Origin: Scytalidium lignicola
Lineage: Eukaryota; Ascomycota; Leotiomycetes
Direction: 5' to 3'
Assembly: GCA_002812745.2 (NCBI GenBank)
Contig: NCSJ02000176.1
Location: 1-64,000, forward strand
Length of the DNA stretch: 64,000 bases
Below, piece by piece: positions 11,621-22,754 of the stretch. Position 1 is the first letter of the stretch. Each line of letters opens with the position of its first letter. The position numbers and the translations under genes are program-made. The notes under the pieces are model-generated. The model saw only the letters and a list, made by a program, of their open reading frames with translations. It ran no database searches and was not told the DNA's origin.

Positions 11621-12342
11621 GACTGTAGTCTCAAATCAGTATGTGAATTTGCGCTGCGTGCCTTCTATCCAGCTATCCTAATCTCAAGAACTCTAATTAA
11701 GAACGAAGAGTTAAAGACCGGCCCTTATCTGAGGCAGGAGCTCATTATCACAGTCAAGCTTTCTCCAGATCAGAAATCTCGGAGATTCAAGATATTTGCG
11801 CCTTGTATGAATGACCAATCGTCCCTATGTTTCCGGCCCGTTGTCAATGATGACGGCTCTTATCAATATTGATTACTTGTAGGAATATTATGGGAGAACG
11901 GTCCTATATTTTGCACAAACAAAGGCCGCTGCTGATACGCGCGCCTTGATATGACAAAATGGATCAAGCTCGTCCAGTTCAGCCACATGGCTGTTTTCAG
12001 ACCAGTTCCGGCCTTGGCTTTATATGGGGAATACAAGTCTAGCTGTTCAAAAGTGGGGCGGATAAGCGCGCCTTAAAGGTTACTAAAGTAAATATTAAGG
12101 CGAACAATGTTTTGTGGATCAATTTATCGATAAGGGCGCCTTGATGCCGTGACTGTTACCTGGCTGCACAATAGAGGGCAAAGTTCTGGCATCAGTATGA
12201 AGATTCCCATCACATCATGACTGAATACAAGATCAGCTCAAATTTCCCAAATTCCTCCTAGAACGAGATCCATATTAAGCTCTTATTAGATTTCATAAGT
12301 TCACCCACATTGTTACAAGTATCTTTGTTACAACATATTATC
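11621..12342. promoter_or_regulatory. shared divergent promoter of DUF3445 gene and permease
   Basis: A 722-base spacer between two genes pointing away from each other, with no gene of its own. It contains three near-identical composite motifs listed separately and an inverted half-copy TTAAGGCG at 12095-12102. GATA elements are the binding sites of AreA/NIT2-type nitrogen regulators in filamentous fungi, so joint nitrogen control is the natural reading, though not shown. Confidence 0.55.
11934..12145 (+). promoter_or_regulatory. three copies of a 17-bp motif GATAMGSGCGCCTTRAW
   Basis: Copies at 11934-11950 (GATACGCGCGCCTTGAT), 12061-12077 (GATAAGCGCGCCTTAAA) and 12129-12145 (GATAAGGGCGCCTTGAT). 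All face the permease. Each joins a GATA core to an invariant GCGCCTT block at fixed spacing. The GATA half fits AreA-type binding; I do not recognise the GCGCCTT half. Confidence 0.6.
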
Positions 12343-14145
12343 ATGGACGTTAAGGTTGAACCTATCGAAAAGGAGACCCTGGTGCAAGAGACAGGGGGTT
12401 CTGATACTGTGAGTCCCCCGACTCGCTTCTGATTCACTTCTGACTTCACAATAGTCCATGGGTGAAATCCATGTCACCTCGGCCAACGAACTCTCGGAGT
12501 ATGGCATCTACAGAGGTCTTCAATCTCACCACATCCAGCTCCTCGCCATCTCCGGAGTCATCGGTACTGGCCTTTTCGTTGGAACATCGTCAGTTCTCGC
12601 ATCCGCTGGGCCTGGCGGTCTCCTCATCGGATATTGTATCTGGTGTGTTTTTCTCCTCTGTGTCGCTCACGCAATGGGAGAGATGTCAGCTATGCTCCCG
12701 GTTCCTGGCTCTTTTGCAACTCATATTGGTCGCTTCATCGACGAGAGTGCCGGAGTTGCGATGGGGTGGGTTTATGCCTATAGCATGATGATCTTCACGG
12801 CCGCGGATTGCACGGCACTTACGGGACTTTGGTCGTACTGGTTCCCAGATATTAATCCCGGTGTCTGGGTTGCAATTACGCTAGTTGTTGTTTTTGCATT
12901 GAATTGCCTGGCCGTCAAGTACTTTGGCGAAGCAGAGTTCTATGCTTCAATTCTCAAAATATTCCTCATATTGGGGTTTTTAATGTTCACATTCATCGTC
13001 GTTCTAGGGGGTAATCCAAAACATGACCGCATCGGTTTTAGATATTGGAAACACCCTGGAGCGTTCAATGAGGCATATACCACTGGATCTATCGGACGTT
13101 TTCTCGCCGTCTGGGGAGTTTTCAACACAGCTGCCTTCTCCATCGGTGGACCGGATTTTATTGCAAACTGTGCGAGTGAAGCAGTGAACCCCAGAAGAAA
13201 TATTCCAAAGGCTGTAAAGAGGGTCATTTACAGGTTGATATTCTTCTTTATTCTCGCGGTTTTTGCAGTTGGCTTGCTGGTGCCTTACAACGATCCATCC
13301 ATGCGTAAGTCTACTTTGAAGCTCGCAAAAGCTGTCGCGAGATGCTACTCAGACAATCCACACTTGAACAAGCATTTTCAGAGCCTCAGCTAATTAGTCG
13401 TCATCTAGTTGGTGCAATTGCGAATGGCAACGGAGTTGCCAAGTCTCCATTCATCATCGCCATGAGGCGTCTCGACATTCCCTTTCTTCCCGATCTCTGT
13501 AATGCCGTCGTCATTACATCCGCTTGGTCATGCTCCAATTGTCTCTTGTTCCAGGCATCTCGCACGGTCTTCGGACTCGCAAAGCATGGCCGGGCCCCTG
13601 CTATCTTTGCCAAAACTACGAAATCTGGCGTCCCCCTTCCTGCTATTATTCTCTCCACCGCTGTGGCTTGCCTCGCTTTCATGACATGCAACAATTCTTC
13701 TGCCATTGTGTTTGGCTGGTTTATCAACCTTGGATCTACTGCCATTATGATCGCCTATATTCTCATGCTATGGGCCAACCTTCGGTTCCACAAAGGCCTA
13801 AAAGCACAGGGAATTCCAACGTCAACTTTGCCATTCAAATCCCGCTTCACCCCATACTCGGATTACATAGCTCTATTCGGCGTCGGAATCATCTTATTGA
13901 CAAACGGTTACGGTGTATTTATTGAAGGTTATTGGAAATTTGCCAATTTCTTTACTGCTTATTTTACAATTGTTTTCTATTTGGTTATCTTTCTAGGTTG
14001 GAAACTTGTCAAGAAGACACCGTTTATTAAACCGGAGGACATGGACTTCTCAACTGGATTGGCAGAGGTCGAGGCTCATGAGGCTGGCCTGGTGATGAAG
14101 ACACCGGCTACGAGATATGAGAGGTTTATGGATTGGTTATGGTAA
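12343..14145 (+). CDS. amino-acid permease, APC superfamily (YAT family)
   Basis: Plasma-membrane importer of amino acids. Exons 12343-12408, 12455-13304 and 13382-14145 join in phase to give 559 residues. The N-terminal tail leads into the family signature GLQSHHIQLLAISGVIGTGLF at about residue 40; twelve hydrophobic segments follow. The conserved SIGGPDFIANCASEAVNPRR block sits near the middle, SPFIIAMRR in the third exon, and the tail ends RYERFMDWLW as in fungal general amino-acid permeases. The third exon begins at the AG at 13381; another AG close by would not keep the frame. It is divergent from the DUF3445 gene. The substrate cannot be read from sequence; an N-methylated or other nitrogen source would fit the neighbour. 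Confidence 0.9.
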
Positions 14146-15066
14146 AAATAGGATTCATTGCTGAATAGGCTGTGGTGAAATAAATGAAGAAACTTTCAAG
14201 TCGTAACATTTAAATTTTCAATCGTCATGTATAATAGTCAACATACTTTATCTTGATAATATTACGTTATTATAGTCTTATCTATAACTAAAAGATATTA
14301 ATAAAACAAAAGAAAGGCTAAAAGGCTAAAAAGAAGTAAAAGGCTAATAATAAAATAACAATTAGTTGAATGTAGATTTGCTCTAAAGTTTAGTATTCTT
14401 CTAAATTATAAGATTGATCTCTGACTCTTGTTAAAGATAAAGGGGGAAATCTTCTTTTTATAGACAGGAGTCAGCAGTTAAGAAGTAGCTAGGTCATTGA
14501 CCTCTATCCTTTTCCCTCTTTCACGTGATTAGCACAATAATGCCCTAACAGATGAAGTAATAACTTTAAAATTAGAAGTAATTCTAAAATTGGTTGAAAT
14601 AGTGGAGAAGTTAATAGAAGTGATAAAATTAATATTAGTGTTAATAGAAAGCTTAAAGTCTTTGGAGAGTTTAGAATATATGATATTGGAATAACTATAT
14701 TAGAGCTTGAATTAGAGCTTGGAATGAAGCTTGGAATAAAGCTTGAATTGCTACAGCTACTACTACTACTACTACTATTACAACTAGAGCTAATATTTGG
14801 ATGTGAATGCATTCTAGAGGATTCGAGATATGAAGCTTAACTGCAATTGTCAACATCGAATTGTATGGAAATTCTGCCGGTAGGCGATGACGCTGATTGG
14901 TTGTGGGCTGCCGGCCCCTGCCCTCCGGCTCAGGCATCAAAAGTGGAGCATTTTGCTTTAATCAGGGGGGGGGCTGTATTTAACAGTTGCTCCGGCGGCG
15001 CAGCTCAGGAATAAAGCTGCTTCCCCAGACGCACCTATCCTAGTCCTACGTATCCCAGTCCTCACC
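14146..15066. other. AT-rich intergenic with simple repeats
   Basis: No gene. The sequence is strongly AT-rich from 14200 to 14850 and holds a short tandem repeat and a TAC microsatellite (14758-14777). A run of nine G at 14966-14974 precedes the promoter of the next gene. Confidence 0.6.
14703..14750 (+). repeat. four 12-bp tandem units, GAGCTTGGAATA type
   Basis: Four consecutive 12-base units: GAGCTTGAATTA, GAGCTTGGAATG, AAGCTTGGAATA, AAGCTTGAATTG. They are followed directly by a TAC trinucleotide run. Units differ mainly by transitions. Confidence 0.85.
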
Positions 15067-17337
15067 ATGTCCGCCACGCGTGACAAGAGACATGAGAATG
15101 TCATCCGATCCTGTGAGTTCTGTCGTGCCAGGAAAATTCGATGTGACTCGCAAAAATCCAGCTGTACCTCCTGCCGCAACTATGAGCGCGAGTGCATCTA
15201 CAAAGCAGCCATGCCCCGGGCCAGGTGAGTAGAGCACTCTCCGTCGCAATTCCCGTCACCGATCTTGACAGGCCGTAGGCCCACCAAAGCCATCGTGGAA
15301 TCACTTCGCGCCGAGAACGAAGACCTCAGAAGTATAATTGCGCAGTTGCAGGGGCATAGTGTCCCCGAAGACGCCCTGCTCAGCCCAGGAGCGGCCGGCC
15401 AGCCTGCTGATGGCCTCGCCGTGCAGCGGCAGACGCTCTCGCACACGTCCGATCTTACCAGTATATCACCTGCGTCCTCTCACGAGCTCGCTCAGATGGT
15501 ATCAACCCCAAAGCAGGTCGAATCCACCGAGAGGGATAAACCAGACTCCGATGTGTCGCCGTTCCTCTCCATGGATGAGCGCGGAAACTTGGACTCGTTC
15601 GGCCCGTCGTCTGCTATTCAATCCGCCATGAAGCCGCCCGTTTCGACGTTACGAGAAGTCGAAATGGAGCACATTAGAAACGGCTTGTTTGTGAATGCCG
15701 TTCTCTCGCGTCAGAGCGAGCACCGACTGCTCGGGTCTGTCGAACTTACAGGAGTTTCTGCGGATCTAGCTCTTCACCTCCTTGACCTTCACTGGCATCG
15801 TCAGCACCACACGTTTCTCTTGACCTACCGCCCTGCTATCATGCGAGACCTCTTAAAATGGGGCCCGTTCGCCTCACCATTCTTGATCAATGCCATACTT
15901 GCGTGTTCCAGTAAATACTCTCATAGGAACGAAGTGCGAGATGATCACTCGGATCCCAGGACTGCTGGGGGCCGCTTCTTTCGTCGCTGTGACGAACTTA
16001 TGTCCACAGAAAATCTCCTTCTGACACCCAGTTTACCAATCATGGTCGGGCTTTTGCTACTAGGTTCCACGTATAACGCTCAGGGTCTGACATCAAAAGG
16101 ATGGCTTCTCACAGGGTATGCACTGCGAATGGTTTATGATCTTGGTCTCCATCTCAACCGTGAATTAGCCTACCAAAATGCTGAAGATGTGGAAATTCGG
16201 AGACGGGTATTTTGGGGAGCATTTGTCTGTGATAAGCTTCAGAGTTTGTACCTTGGAAGGCCGGTGGCAATTAAATTACGAGATACATATGTCTCTCTAG
16301 AGTTAAATGATACCATGGAGGAAAATGAACTTTGGACTCCGTATATCAATCCAGCTATCTCTGACGGTTTTTCGATTCGATCAGCGGTCCCTCAGGGTCC
16401 CATCCATTCGGTATCATGTTTTCAGCATTTCTGTTTATTGTCGAAGATAATGACTCAAATCATTGATGAGTTCTACGTAATTGGGGCCACCGCGGCAAGT
16501 GCAAGAGCTAGCATACAAGTCATCGACAACTTGCTAAATAAGTGGAAAAGTGAGCTTCCCGAAGGGCTTCGTCTGGATCCTATCGCAATAATTTATGGGC
16601 CAGCGCCAATCCCAGCCCCGAATATTTTGATTCTTCACGTAACTTACTACGCCTTGATTATCCTCCTTTACCGCCCGCTAGTCGCCGACGGTCACCTTCG
16701 ATCCGCTTCAGCGCCGGTAACATCTTGGAAGAGATGCACTGAAGCTGCCAGAAATATTACTCATGTGGCCGTTGCATACCGGTCTGCGTACACTTTGCGT
16801 GGAGCTCCATACCTGGTCAGCTATGGATTGTATGTTGCGTGTACCATCCATGTACGAAATGCAGCAGCAGAAGAAAATAAGCATACTAATCACTCTTCAC
16901 TCCTTCTTTCGTGGAGCGTCCAATGCCTGGAGGAGTTGTCAATCCCGAATCCAGGCGTTTCCCGACCGGTGCGCATTATCAGAAAACTTATGTCTTCAAA
17001 GGGAGTAACCCTGCCAAACCCTGAGACGCATTCGGTGAACAATCTGCCAGAAGGCCTCGCAGACAAAGGAACCTCTGATTTCCAGGCCCCAGGTGACATT
17101 TTCTCCTCTCGTTTTTCGGGGTTTGGCGCTGCGGTTGACGACGCAACTACATCTTCTAATGGCTGGCAAGAGTCATTCGAAGACGACGTCCTCTACGGGT
17201 TCATGGATGGGCAACTTTCCAACTTTGGTGACCTGATCCCTATGATGTCAGAAAATCCCGTTTTAGCAATGGGAGATGCACAGAATGGTGCCTTCGCATT
17301 TTCGGGGCACCCAAATGCACTATCAGGAATAGATTGA
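15067..17337 (+). CDS. Zn(II)2Cys6 transcription factor with Fungal_trans domain (NirA-like)
   Basis: Nuclear regulator of 738 residues. Exon 1 (15067-15224) holds the zinc cluster SCEFCRARKIRCDSQKSSC then TSCRNYEREC, with C-x2-C-x6-C-x6-C-x2-C-x7-C spacing. An intron from 15225 (GTGAGT) to 15278 (AG) leads into exon 2 (15279-17337). The AG at 15278, rather than the earlier one at 15271, keeps the frame and gives RPTKAIVESLRAENEDLRSI, a coiled-coil dimerisation stretch typical after the cluster. The Fungal_trans middle-homology region follows at about residues 215-470 (LLDLHWHRQHHTFLLTYRP, DLGLHLNRE, RRVFWGAFVCDKLQSLYLGR). The layout resembles NirA-type nitrogen regulators, but that is only an architectural likeness. 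It lies upstream of the TcuA-like gene block and could regulate part of it; this is untested. Confidence 0.9.
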
Positions 17338-17406
17338 ATCGTGACTACCTCAAGCAATGAAGCCATCGTCAGGAACCAGTTCTGTGGAAATCTTGACCCT
17401 TTATGA

Positions 17407-18048
17407 GTGATATCTTCGATCCTGATCAAAGGGAAAAATATATCTATTGTGGACCAAAGGCGAAGGGCCCTCCCGACAGTTGGTGGCCAAATCATCGACG
17501 CTTATTCATCCATAAAGCGCATCCAGGAGTTTCTTGTGGCCGAGGAAGTTGAAGATGATACTGAATGGCATCTTGAGATAAGAGACGCTACTGTTGTGCA
17601 ACACATTAGCTTCACTTGGGAAAGGACGAGGACAGAAGACGAGAGCACCAAGCTTGCGACAAGACCACGTGGTGAAAAGTCTAAGCAAGACAAAACCACG
17701 AAAAATAAGCAGACGAAGATATACACCAACTCACATGGTGCTGAGAAAGTTGCAACTGCGATCACACAAACTATGTCAAACAGGAAAGAACCATTCGAAC
17801 TCCACGATATATCTCTGACCATAAGTCGCAATAAGCTTATTGCCGTTATAAGCCCTGTTAGTTCCAGGAAGAGTTCTCTTCTTACTGCACTAGCTGAAGA
17901 AATGCGTTATACTAGTGGCAAACTGATTTTGAGAGCATCCAGAAGAGCATTTTGTACTCAATACACATGGATCCAAAACACAAACGGATTCGGGCGGCCC
18001 GGAAGCACCGAATCTACGACCAAACCCTTGAGTTCTATCGACGGATAG
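17407..18048 (+). pseudogene. ABC transporter (ABCC/MRP type) fragment
   Basis: A relic of the junction between the first membrane domain and first nucleotide-binding domain of a full-size MRP/Yor1-like transporter. DAYSSIKRIQEFLVAEEVEDD and VVQHISFTWE correspond to the linker before the ATPase. The Walker A region reads ISPVSSRKSSLLTAL, where the family has GPVGSGKSSLL, so its key glycines are gone. ASRRAFCTQYTWIQN matches the Q-loop area. Nothing upstream or downstream supplies the other three quarters of the protein. The fragment begins about 70 bases after the Zn2Cys6 gene stop. It is a pseudogene. Confidence 0.85.
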
Positions 18049-19286
18049 CACGCATATATATATTTATTAAGTATAAATAATCATAATAACATTGTATGAA
18101 TCGAACGACATAATACTTATGTGGCATATAAGAGGACTCTAGGGGTGGGACGAATAGAGGATACTTCACATGGGGGCTTTGGCTTGACCTAACAATAAGT
18201 GCCCTAGGAGAACCACGGCTTGGCGGACAAATATAGATTCTATAAGGGTTAAGGAGGGAGAGGAGGGCGAATAGGCGTCTATCTACGGGGCTAGACCCCT
18301 AATGTCCCCTGGAATACCTTGACTCTGTATATATTGGCAAATCCCTCACCGACAGCCGCTTTATTAGCAAAAGTCTAAGTGTTGCTTGGCCGTCCTACCA
18401 TAGTCTTCGACTTATAAAGAACATAAAAAGAAGAAGAGTAATAATAGTAATAATAGTAGTAATAGTAATAATAAGTTAAATTCGACTAGGCGACCCCAGC
18501 AATCTGCTCTCAATGCAAGGCAGCGAGTTTCGGACCTAGGGTGCTGCTGAAATGCCTGAGCTCTACTGTTGTGATTGCCACAAATTTAGGTGGGCATCAG
18601 ATTCACTGACTTACAAGCATATAGCGCACTCATAAGCGAATAGCTAGTCACCTACAATACGTTATTATCCTCGGCGAACAAGGCCATATTGCTCAGCAAG
18701 GCTGCTTGAAAAGCCTTGCAGTAGCCAACGCACATATCAGTCAAGTATTCGTAGAGCTATACGGCGATACGACACCAGTTTCTGCGTCTGCAATTACGGC
18801 ATCTCTAAAAAACCTTGGCTTGCGATTGATGAGAAGGAGTTAGGCATAATTGCTCTAAGAAGTCAGCTTGAAACTTTACTACGGCTATGCTCGTGCAGTA
18901 GGTTAGTAGGTCATGGAAGCTTTCGTCATTGTTTGTAGAGTAGTAAATCTGATTATCTATGATCAGTTCGAAGTTCTGTTTTCTCAATGGCTTTACTAGA
19001 CGACCTCAATTTGCCATTAATCCAGTTTATTTTTGAGTCGGATGTTCAAATTTGGGGTTTCAGTACTGCAGTATCCGAAAACCACATCGTGACCTAGTCT
19101 ATTATATAGATCTAGAGGATCTTGATCGACTTGGAATCTAGGACTGAATTTGCCAATTTTGGCTCTTTGGTCATACTGTTAATGAATCTTGAGAAAGTCT
19201 AATCTTGGAGAGTTAGCAGGATATATGTACAATGGATCCTCGACTATACCTTGATTTCTGATTATATTATCTGTTTCTGTCCCCAA
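18049..19286. other. intergenic repeat-rich stretch
   Basis: About 1.2 kb with no convincing gene. It opens with an AT dinucleotide run (18051-18065) and contains a trinucleotide repeat. Possible old transposon debris, but no family could be recognised. Confidence 0.5.
18429..18474 (+). repeat. AAG/TAATAG microsatellite
   Basis: Short run of AAG units followed by alternating AATAGT and TAATAA units. Low-complexity trinucleotide repeat. Confidence 0.85.
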
Positions 19287-21074
19287 TTATGACGTAATAT
19301 CATCAGTTTCGTCCTTACTTGGCACATTTCTAGTCCTGAACCGGTCGTGATTCTCGGGCGATATCCCAAACATCTTGTTCAAATTTGCCGTTTTTTTTGT
19401 CATCTCAACCATAGAAACTGTGCGTCTTGATTTCATCCAACTATTATCTACTTGAATACACATTACCCGCTGTCCAAGATAGATCCATTCTAAACCTGGA
19501 AAGACATCGATATACTGCTTCCCTTCAGCTAACATCATCTCCTTGTGTCTCTTCTCCCAGAACGGCTTCCCTAGTTTTGGATCTAGCATTAGCCTGCGTA
19601 TACGGCTAGGCACCCCATCGAGCGGCACGCCACTGTATCCAAGGTCTGATTCGGTTGCGAACGTGTCTACGTAATAACGTTCTGAGTTCAAGGAGTCAGC
19701 CCTTAAGCTATATGTGTCGCCAATGAGTGCAAGCCTTTGAAGGTATCGTAATGGCGACAGATGTTGACGTATTGCTGTATGATCTACTTTCCAAGTCCGT
19801 CGCCAATCTCTTAAGCGACCACATGAAATGCAAAGCTGCTTAATAGTATGTAAATTGCCCATGAGCCGGAGTCCTGTCTCAGGCAACAGTGAACATGATT
19901 TTGGCCAAGAGATCCTCAGAGACGTAAGGTTTGAAAAGGTTGAAAGAATCGGTAGGACGTGAATCTCAAGAGATTCCGAGGAGAAAACAGCGCAGTCGAA
20001 GTCAAGCTTTGATAGCTGTGTATTCGCTCGCAAGAAGCTGAATGGAGGCTGTGATGACGAGAATGCTTTCAAAGTTGAGATCTTACCACAACTACCTAGG
20101 GCTTCGTTGAGAAGACGTGTTTCGAGAAGAAGGTTGAAGTTGACAAGTTTTGATCTTAAGAAAGCATCCATGATTGATCTATCCGCTAATTCCAACATTT
20201 GGATGTGTAGATTGCGCAAGCAAGGGAATTTTGGCAAAGGGCTGTCTCCAAAAGTCTGTCTGTCATTGTGGCGATGGTGTACCCACACCAAAGTCTCAAG
20301 GGAAGGCGCGCAGAGACGAAGGATACTTGCGCACAGCATAGCTGTTGTTTCCTTCTCCTGCAGCTCAGAAGCTAACTCGAGGTGAAGGGTGCGCAGCGGC
20401 CAACGGGGTGGTGATAAGCTAATCTTAAACGTCTTGTTGATAGGGTGGCATAGTTTGAGATGCTGTATAGAAGAGCAGGCAAGCGCATTATAGAAATCTT
20501 GGGAGAGGTAAGAAGGCTGCCTCCAGTCTAGAGTGTCCAAGTGCGGCAGGGTTTTGTTGGAACAAATTATCGCCTGCACTAGAGGAAGATAGGATTCATT
20601 GATTGCGGTAAAGATGGATTTCCATCTCGAGTCCTCTGCTTCATCGAGGTTTAGACCATGCCAATGATTGTTGCTGAAGGCGGCCTTCTGCATGCCCATT
20701 CGTTGTCGTATAGTACCAACGTCTATGGATACCGTCAATCGCCGTATGCAAGCACCCAAGGACGGCAGAAGATTGAATCCAACTTTCATCTCTCTTTCCT
20801 TAATTTCGGATCCTAGATGGCGAATCAAAGCCTCAGACGTATTACTATAATCGACGCGAACATCTACAAATTGACGCGAACGGGCTAGCTGACAGCAGTC
20901 ACGGTTAACCAGAGCTAAAGCCGCAAGGGAGGATGACTCCACAGATTCAAAGATAAGTCTAAGGATTTCGACGGGAAGATCGAAAAGGGCTGAAGCGGCC
21001 CTCGGGCGTCGATGCTCTAAGACATCATCAAAGCCTACCGCTTTGAGCTTATAGAATGGTGTATTAGTAGTCAT
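19287..21074 (-). CDS. F-box protein with leucine-rich C-terminal region
   Basis: A single exon of 595 residues. The F-box domain lies at about residues 30-75: LFDLPVEILRLIFESVES then LAALALVNRDCCQLARSRQF. The rest has repeated Leu-rich segments with the spacing of degenerate leucine-rich repeats (for example LPHLDTLDW, PCLRNLHIQMLEL, LSKLDFDC, LTSLRISW). Such proteins are substrate adaptors of SCF ubiquitin ligases. It stands alone between repeat-rich spacers, and nothing shows the target. Fungal genomes carry many fast-evolving members of this type. Confidence 0.85.
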   Translation of the reverse strand: MTTNTPFYKLKAVGFDDVLEHRRPRAASALFDLPVEILRLIFESVESSSLAALALVNRDCCQLARSRQFVDVRVDYSNTSEALIRHLGSEIKEREMKVGFNLLPSLGACIRRLTVSIDVGTIRQRMGMQKAAFSNNHWHGLNLDEAEDSRWKSIFTAINESYLPLVQAIICSNKTLPHLDTLDWRQPSYLSQDFYNALACSSIQHLKLCHPINKTFKISLSPPRWPLRTLHLELASELQEKETTAMLCASILRLCAPSLETLVWVHHRHNDRQTFGDSPLPKFPCLRNLHIQMLELADRSIMDAFLRSKLVNFNLLLETRLLNEALGSCGKISTLKAFSSSQPPFSFLRANTQLSKLDFDCAVFSSESLEIHVLPILSTFSNLTSLRISWPKSCSLLPETGLRLMGNLHTIKQLCISCGRLRDWRRTWKVDHTAIRQHLSPLRYLQRLALIGDTYSLRADSLNSERYYVDTFATESDLGYSGVPLDGVPSRIRRLMLDPKLGKPFWEKRHKEMMLAEGKQYIDVFPGLEWIYLGQRVMCIQVDNSWMKSRRTVSMVEMTKKTANLNKMFGISPENHDRFRTRNVPSKDETDDITS

Positions 21075-22489
21075 CTTAGTAATGATCTAATGGATTGGCG
21101 TGATACAATATATGTGTTCACAGTGTGTTCGGTGATGGGATCGCTAATATGTAGGAGGATTAATAGAAGAGGAAACGTAACCAAGGATAGTATATTTTGC
21201 GTGTTATAGCTTTCGCTTAAGACGTCAGGTGATTTCTCCCCTCCTTGGCTACTATTTAATCTAATTTTCATGACTCCTATGAGAATATTACTTCTGAGAT
21301 AAGTATCTTGGGATGTTTAGGAAGTTTCTCCGAGGATTTCCCCCTTAACAGCAGTCATATGATCTCTTAAATTTCCAGTTAGAGTTGGTTGCCAACTTAT
21401 CTTTTAATTGGTTTAAAGCATTGTATGGATTCTAAATTGTAGTACACCTACGTACAGGTACACATTATGTTATTGTATTAGAAGCCGAGGTAGTTTGAGT
21501 TTTAATATTAAACTTCGGTGTGTTCTAAGTTTTATTATGCGGAACATTTATACTTTAAGCCAAAGCAGTCTGCATTGCCTTACTAAAACCTGGTCTACTT
21601 TAGCTTGAAGTATAAATAAAGCATGTACGTTATCTTGTAATATGTTAAGGTAATATACTTCAGACACAATCACTTCGAGGTGCAGTCTTTCAACCCGATC
21701 TACTCGCAGTTGTAGTACTCCGAATCTAAAAATAGCTTTCGCTTCGGAGCATTACAAATTTGTAATAGCGCTTTAAATAAAGCTTTATGTGCTAGGAGAG
21801 TTGGGCCCTGGAAATGATAATCTCCGGTAGTTGTCTTGCAGGGTAAATTGTTGTACGTTGGCGATTATACTTATGCTTGAATTAAAACAGCCTAACACTC
21901 TTATCATAGCTTACTCTGTAATTTCATTCTAGTGTAGTAAGGTGATGATCGTTATAAGAGGATTATTCCAGATGATCAGAAGTAAGTTATCATAAGGCAT
22001 GATTATCTTGACTATAGACCTTTAGATCATTCAAGTCAGGTGACCTCAGATCTAAATCAGCATATTATCATTATTAGCTTGTCCTGATATCTTGTCCTAG
22101 TACTTTGTCCTAATACTCTGTCCTAGTACTCTGTCCTGGTACTCTGTCCTGGTATTCTGTCTTAGTATTCTGCTCTGGTATTCTATCCTAGTATTGCGTT
22201 CTAGTATTATGTCCTTCTTACTTGTTCTGATAATCTATTCTAAGAAATAATCCTAAGAGTTAACAATTGCTTGTCTGTCTTATTATATTATTACAATGCT
22301 ATACATATTCTCGTTTTCACTTGTTGTTTAAGATTATTGTTCTATCTAGTCTTCATTTCTTCTTTGGTTTTTTTCAATCTTATTTTCCTGTATTGTCTTT
22401 ATCTTATATAAGAATTTATATATTTATCTGGATATTAGCTAAATCTATTGATCGGATTCTGAGGAATCCAGTGAAGAAGGATACTTTAA
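21075..22489. other. AT-rich intergenic with minisatellite
   Basis: About 1.4 kb with no gene. It includes a 13-bp tandem array and ends against a solo LTR. Confidence 0.6.
22080..22214 (+). repeat. minisatellite, ten 13-bp units TGTCCTAGTACTC
   Basis: Ten consecutive 13-base units plus a 5-base remnant. Central units are nearly identical (TGTCCTAGTACTC, TGTCCTGGTACTC, TGTCCTGGTATTC); outer units drift by point changes, mostly transitions. Confidence 0.9.
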
Positions 22490-22684
22490 TATTGGTAGAG
22501 TAGTGGTTACGTACACGTGATATTCACGTGCCCCTGTAAACTAGTCCCGATTAGGTAGTGGGAGCGAGCGAAGCTCCTACAGCTTCGCTCTCCCACCCCC
22601 TAATCGTACAACAACCATGGATTAGCACAACGAGTATATTACGTATAATTGTGTACCATACTACGTGCTATAGGTGAACCGACA
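22490..22684 (-). mobile_element. solo LTR of the copia element, inverted relative to the full copy
   Basis: About 195 bp closely similar to the reverse complement of the LTRs at 34464 and 40472. It starts TATTGG (TGTTGG in the others, one G-to-A change) and ends CCGACA. It shares the palindrome CACGTGATATTCACGTG and the GAAGCTCCTACAGCTTC hairpin. No internal element sequence follows and no 5-bp duplication is visible, so it is an old LTR-LTR recombination remnant. Confidence 0.85.
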
Positions 22685-22754
22685 CTACAGTTCACTTTAT
22701 CTTATATTAAGGAATGAGCTACTGCGGTTCTGTAATACCCTCTACCTAGACTAT

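Noticed and set aside
14504..14940. Ser/Asn-rich and Val-rich frames on the minus strand
   Set aside because: They come from the 12-bp and TAC repeats. Low-complexity translation without conserved sequence.
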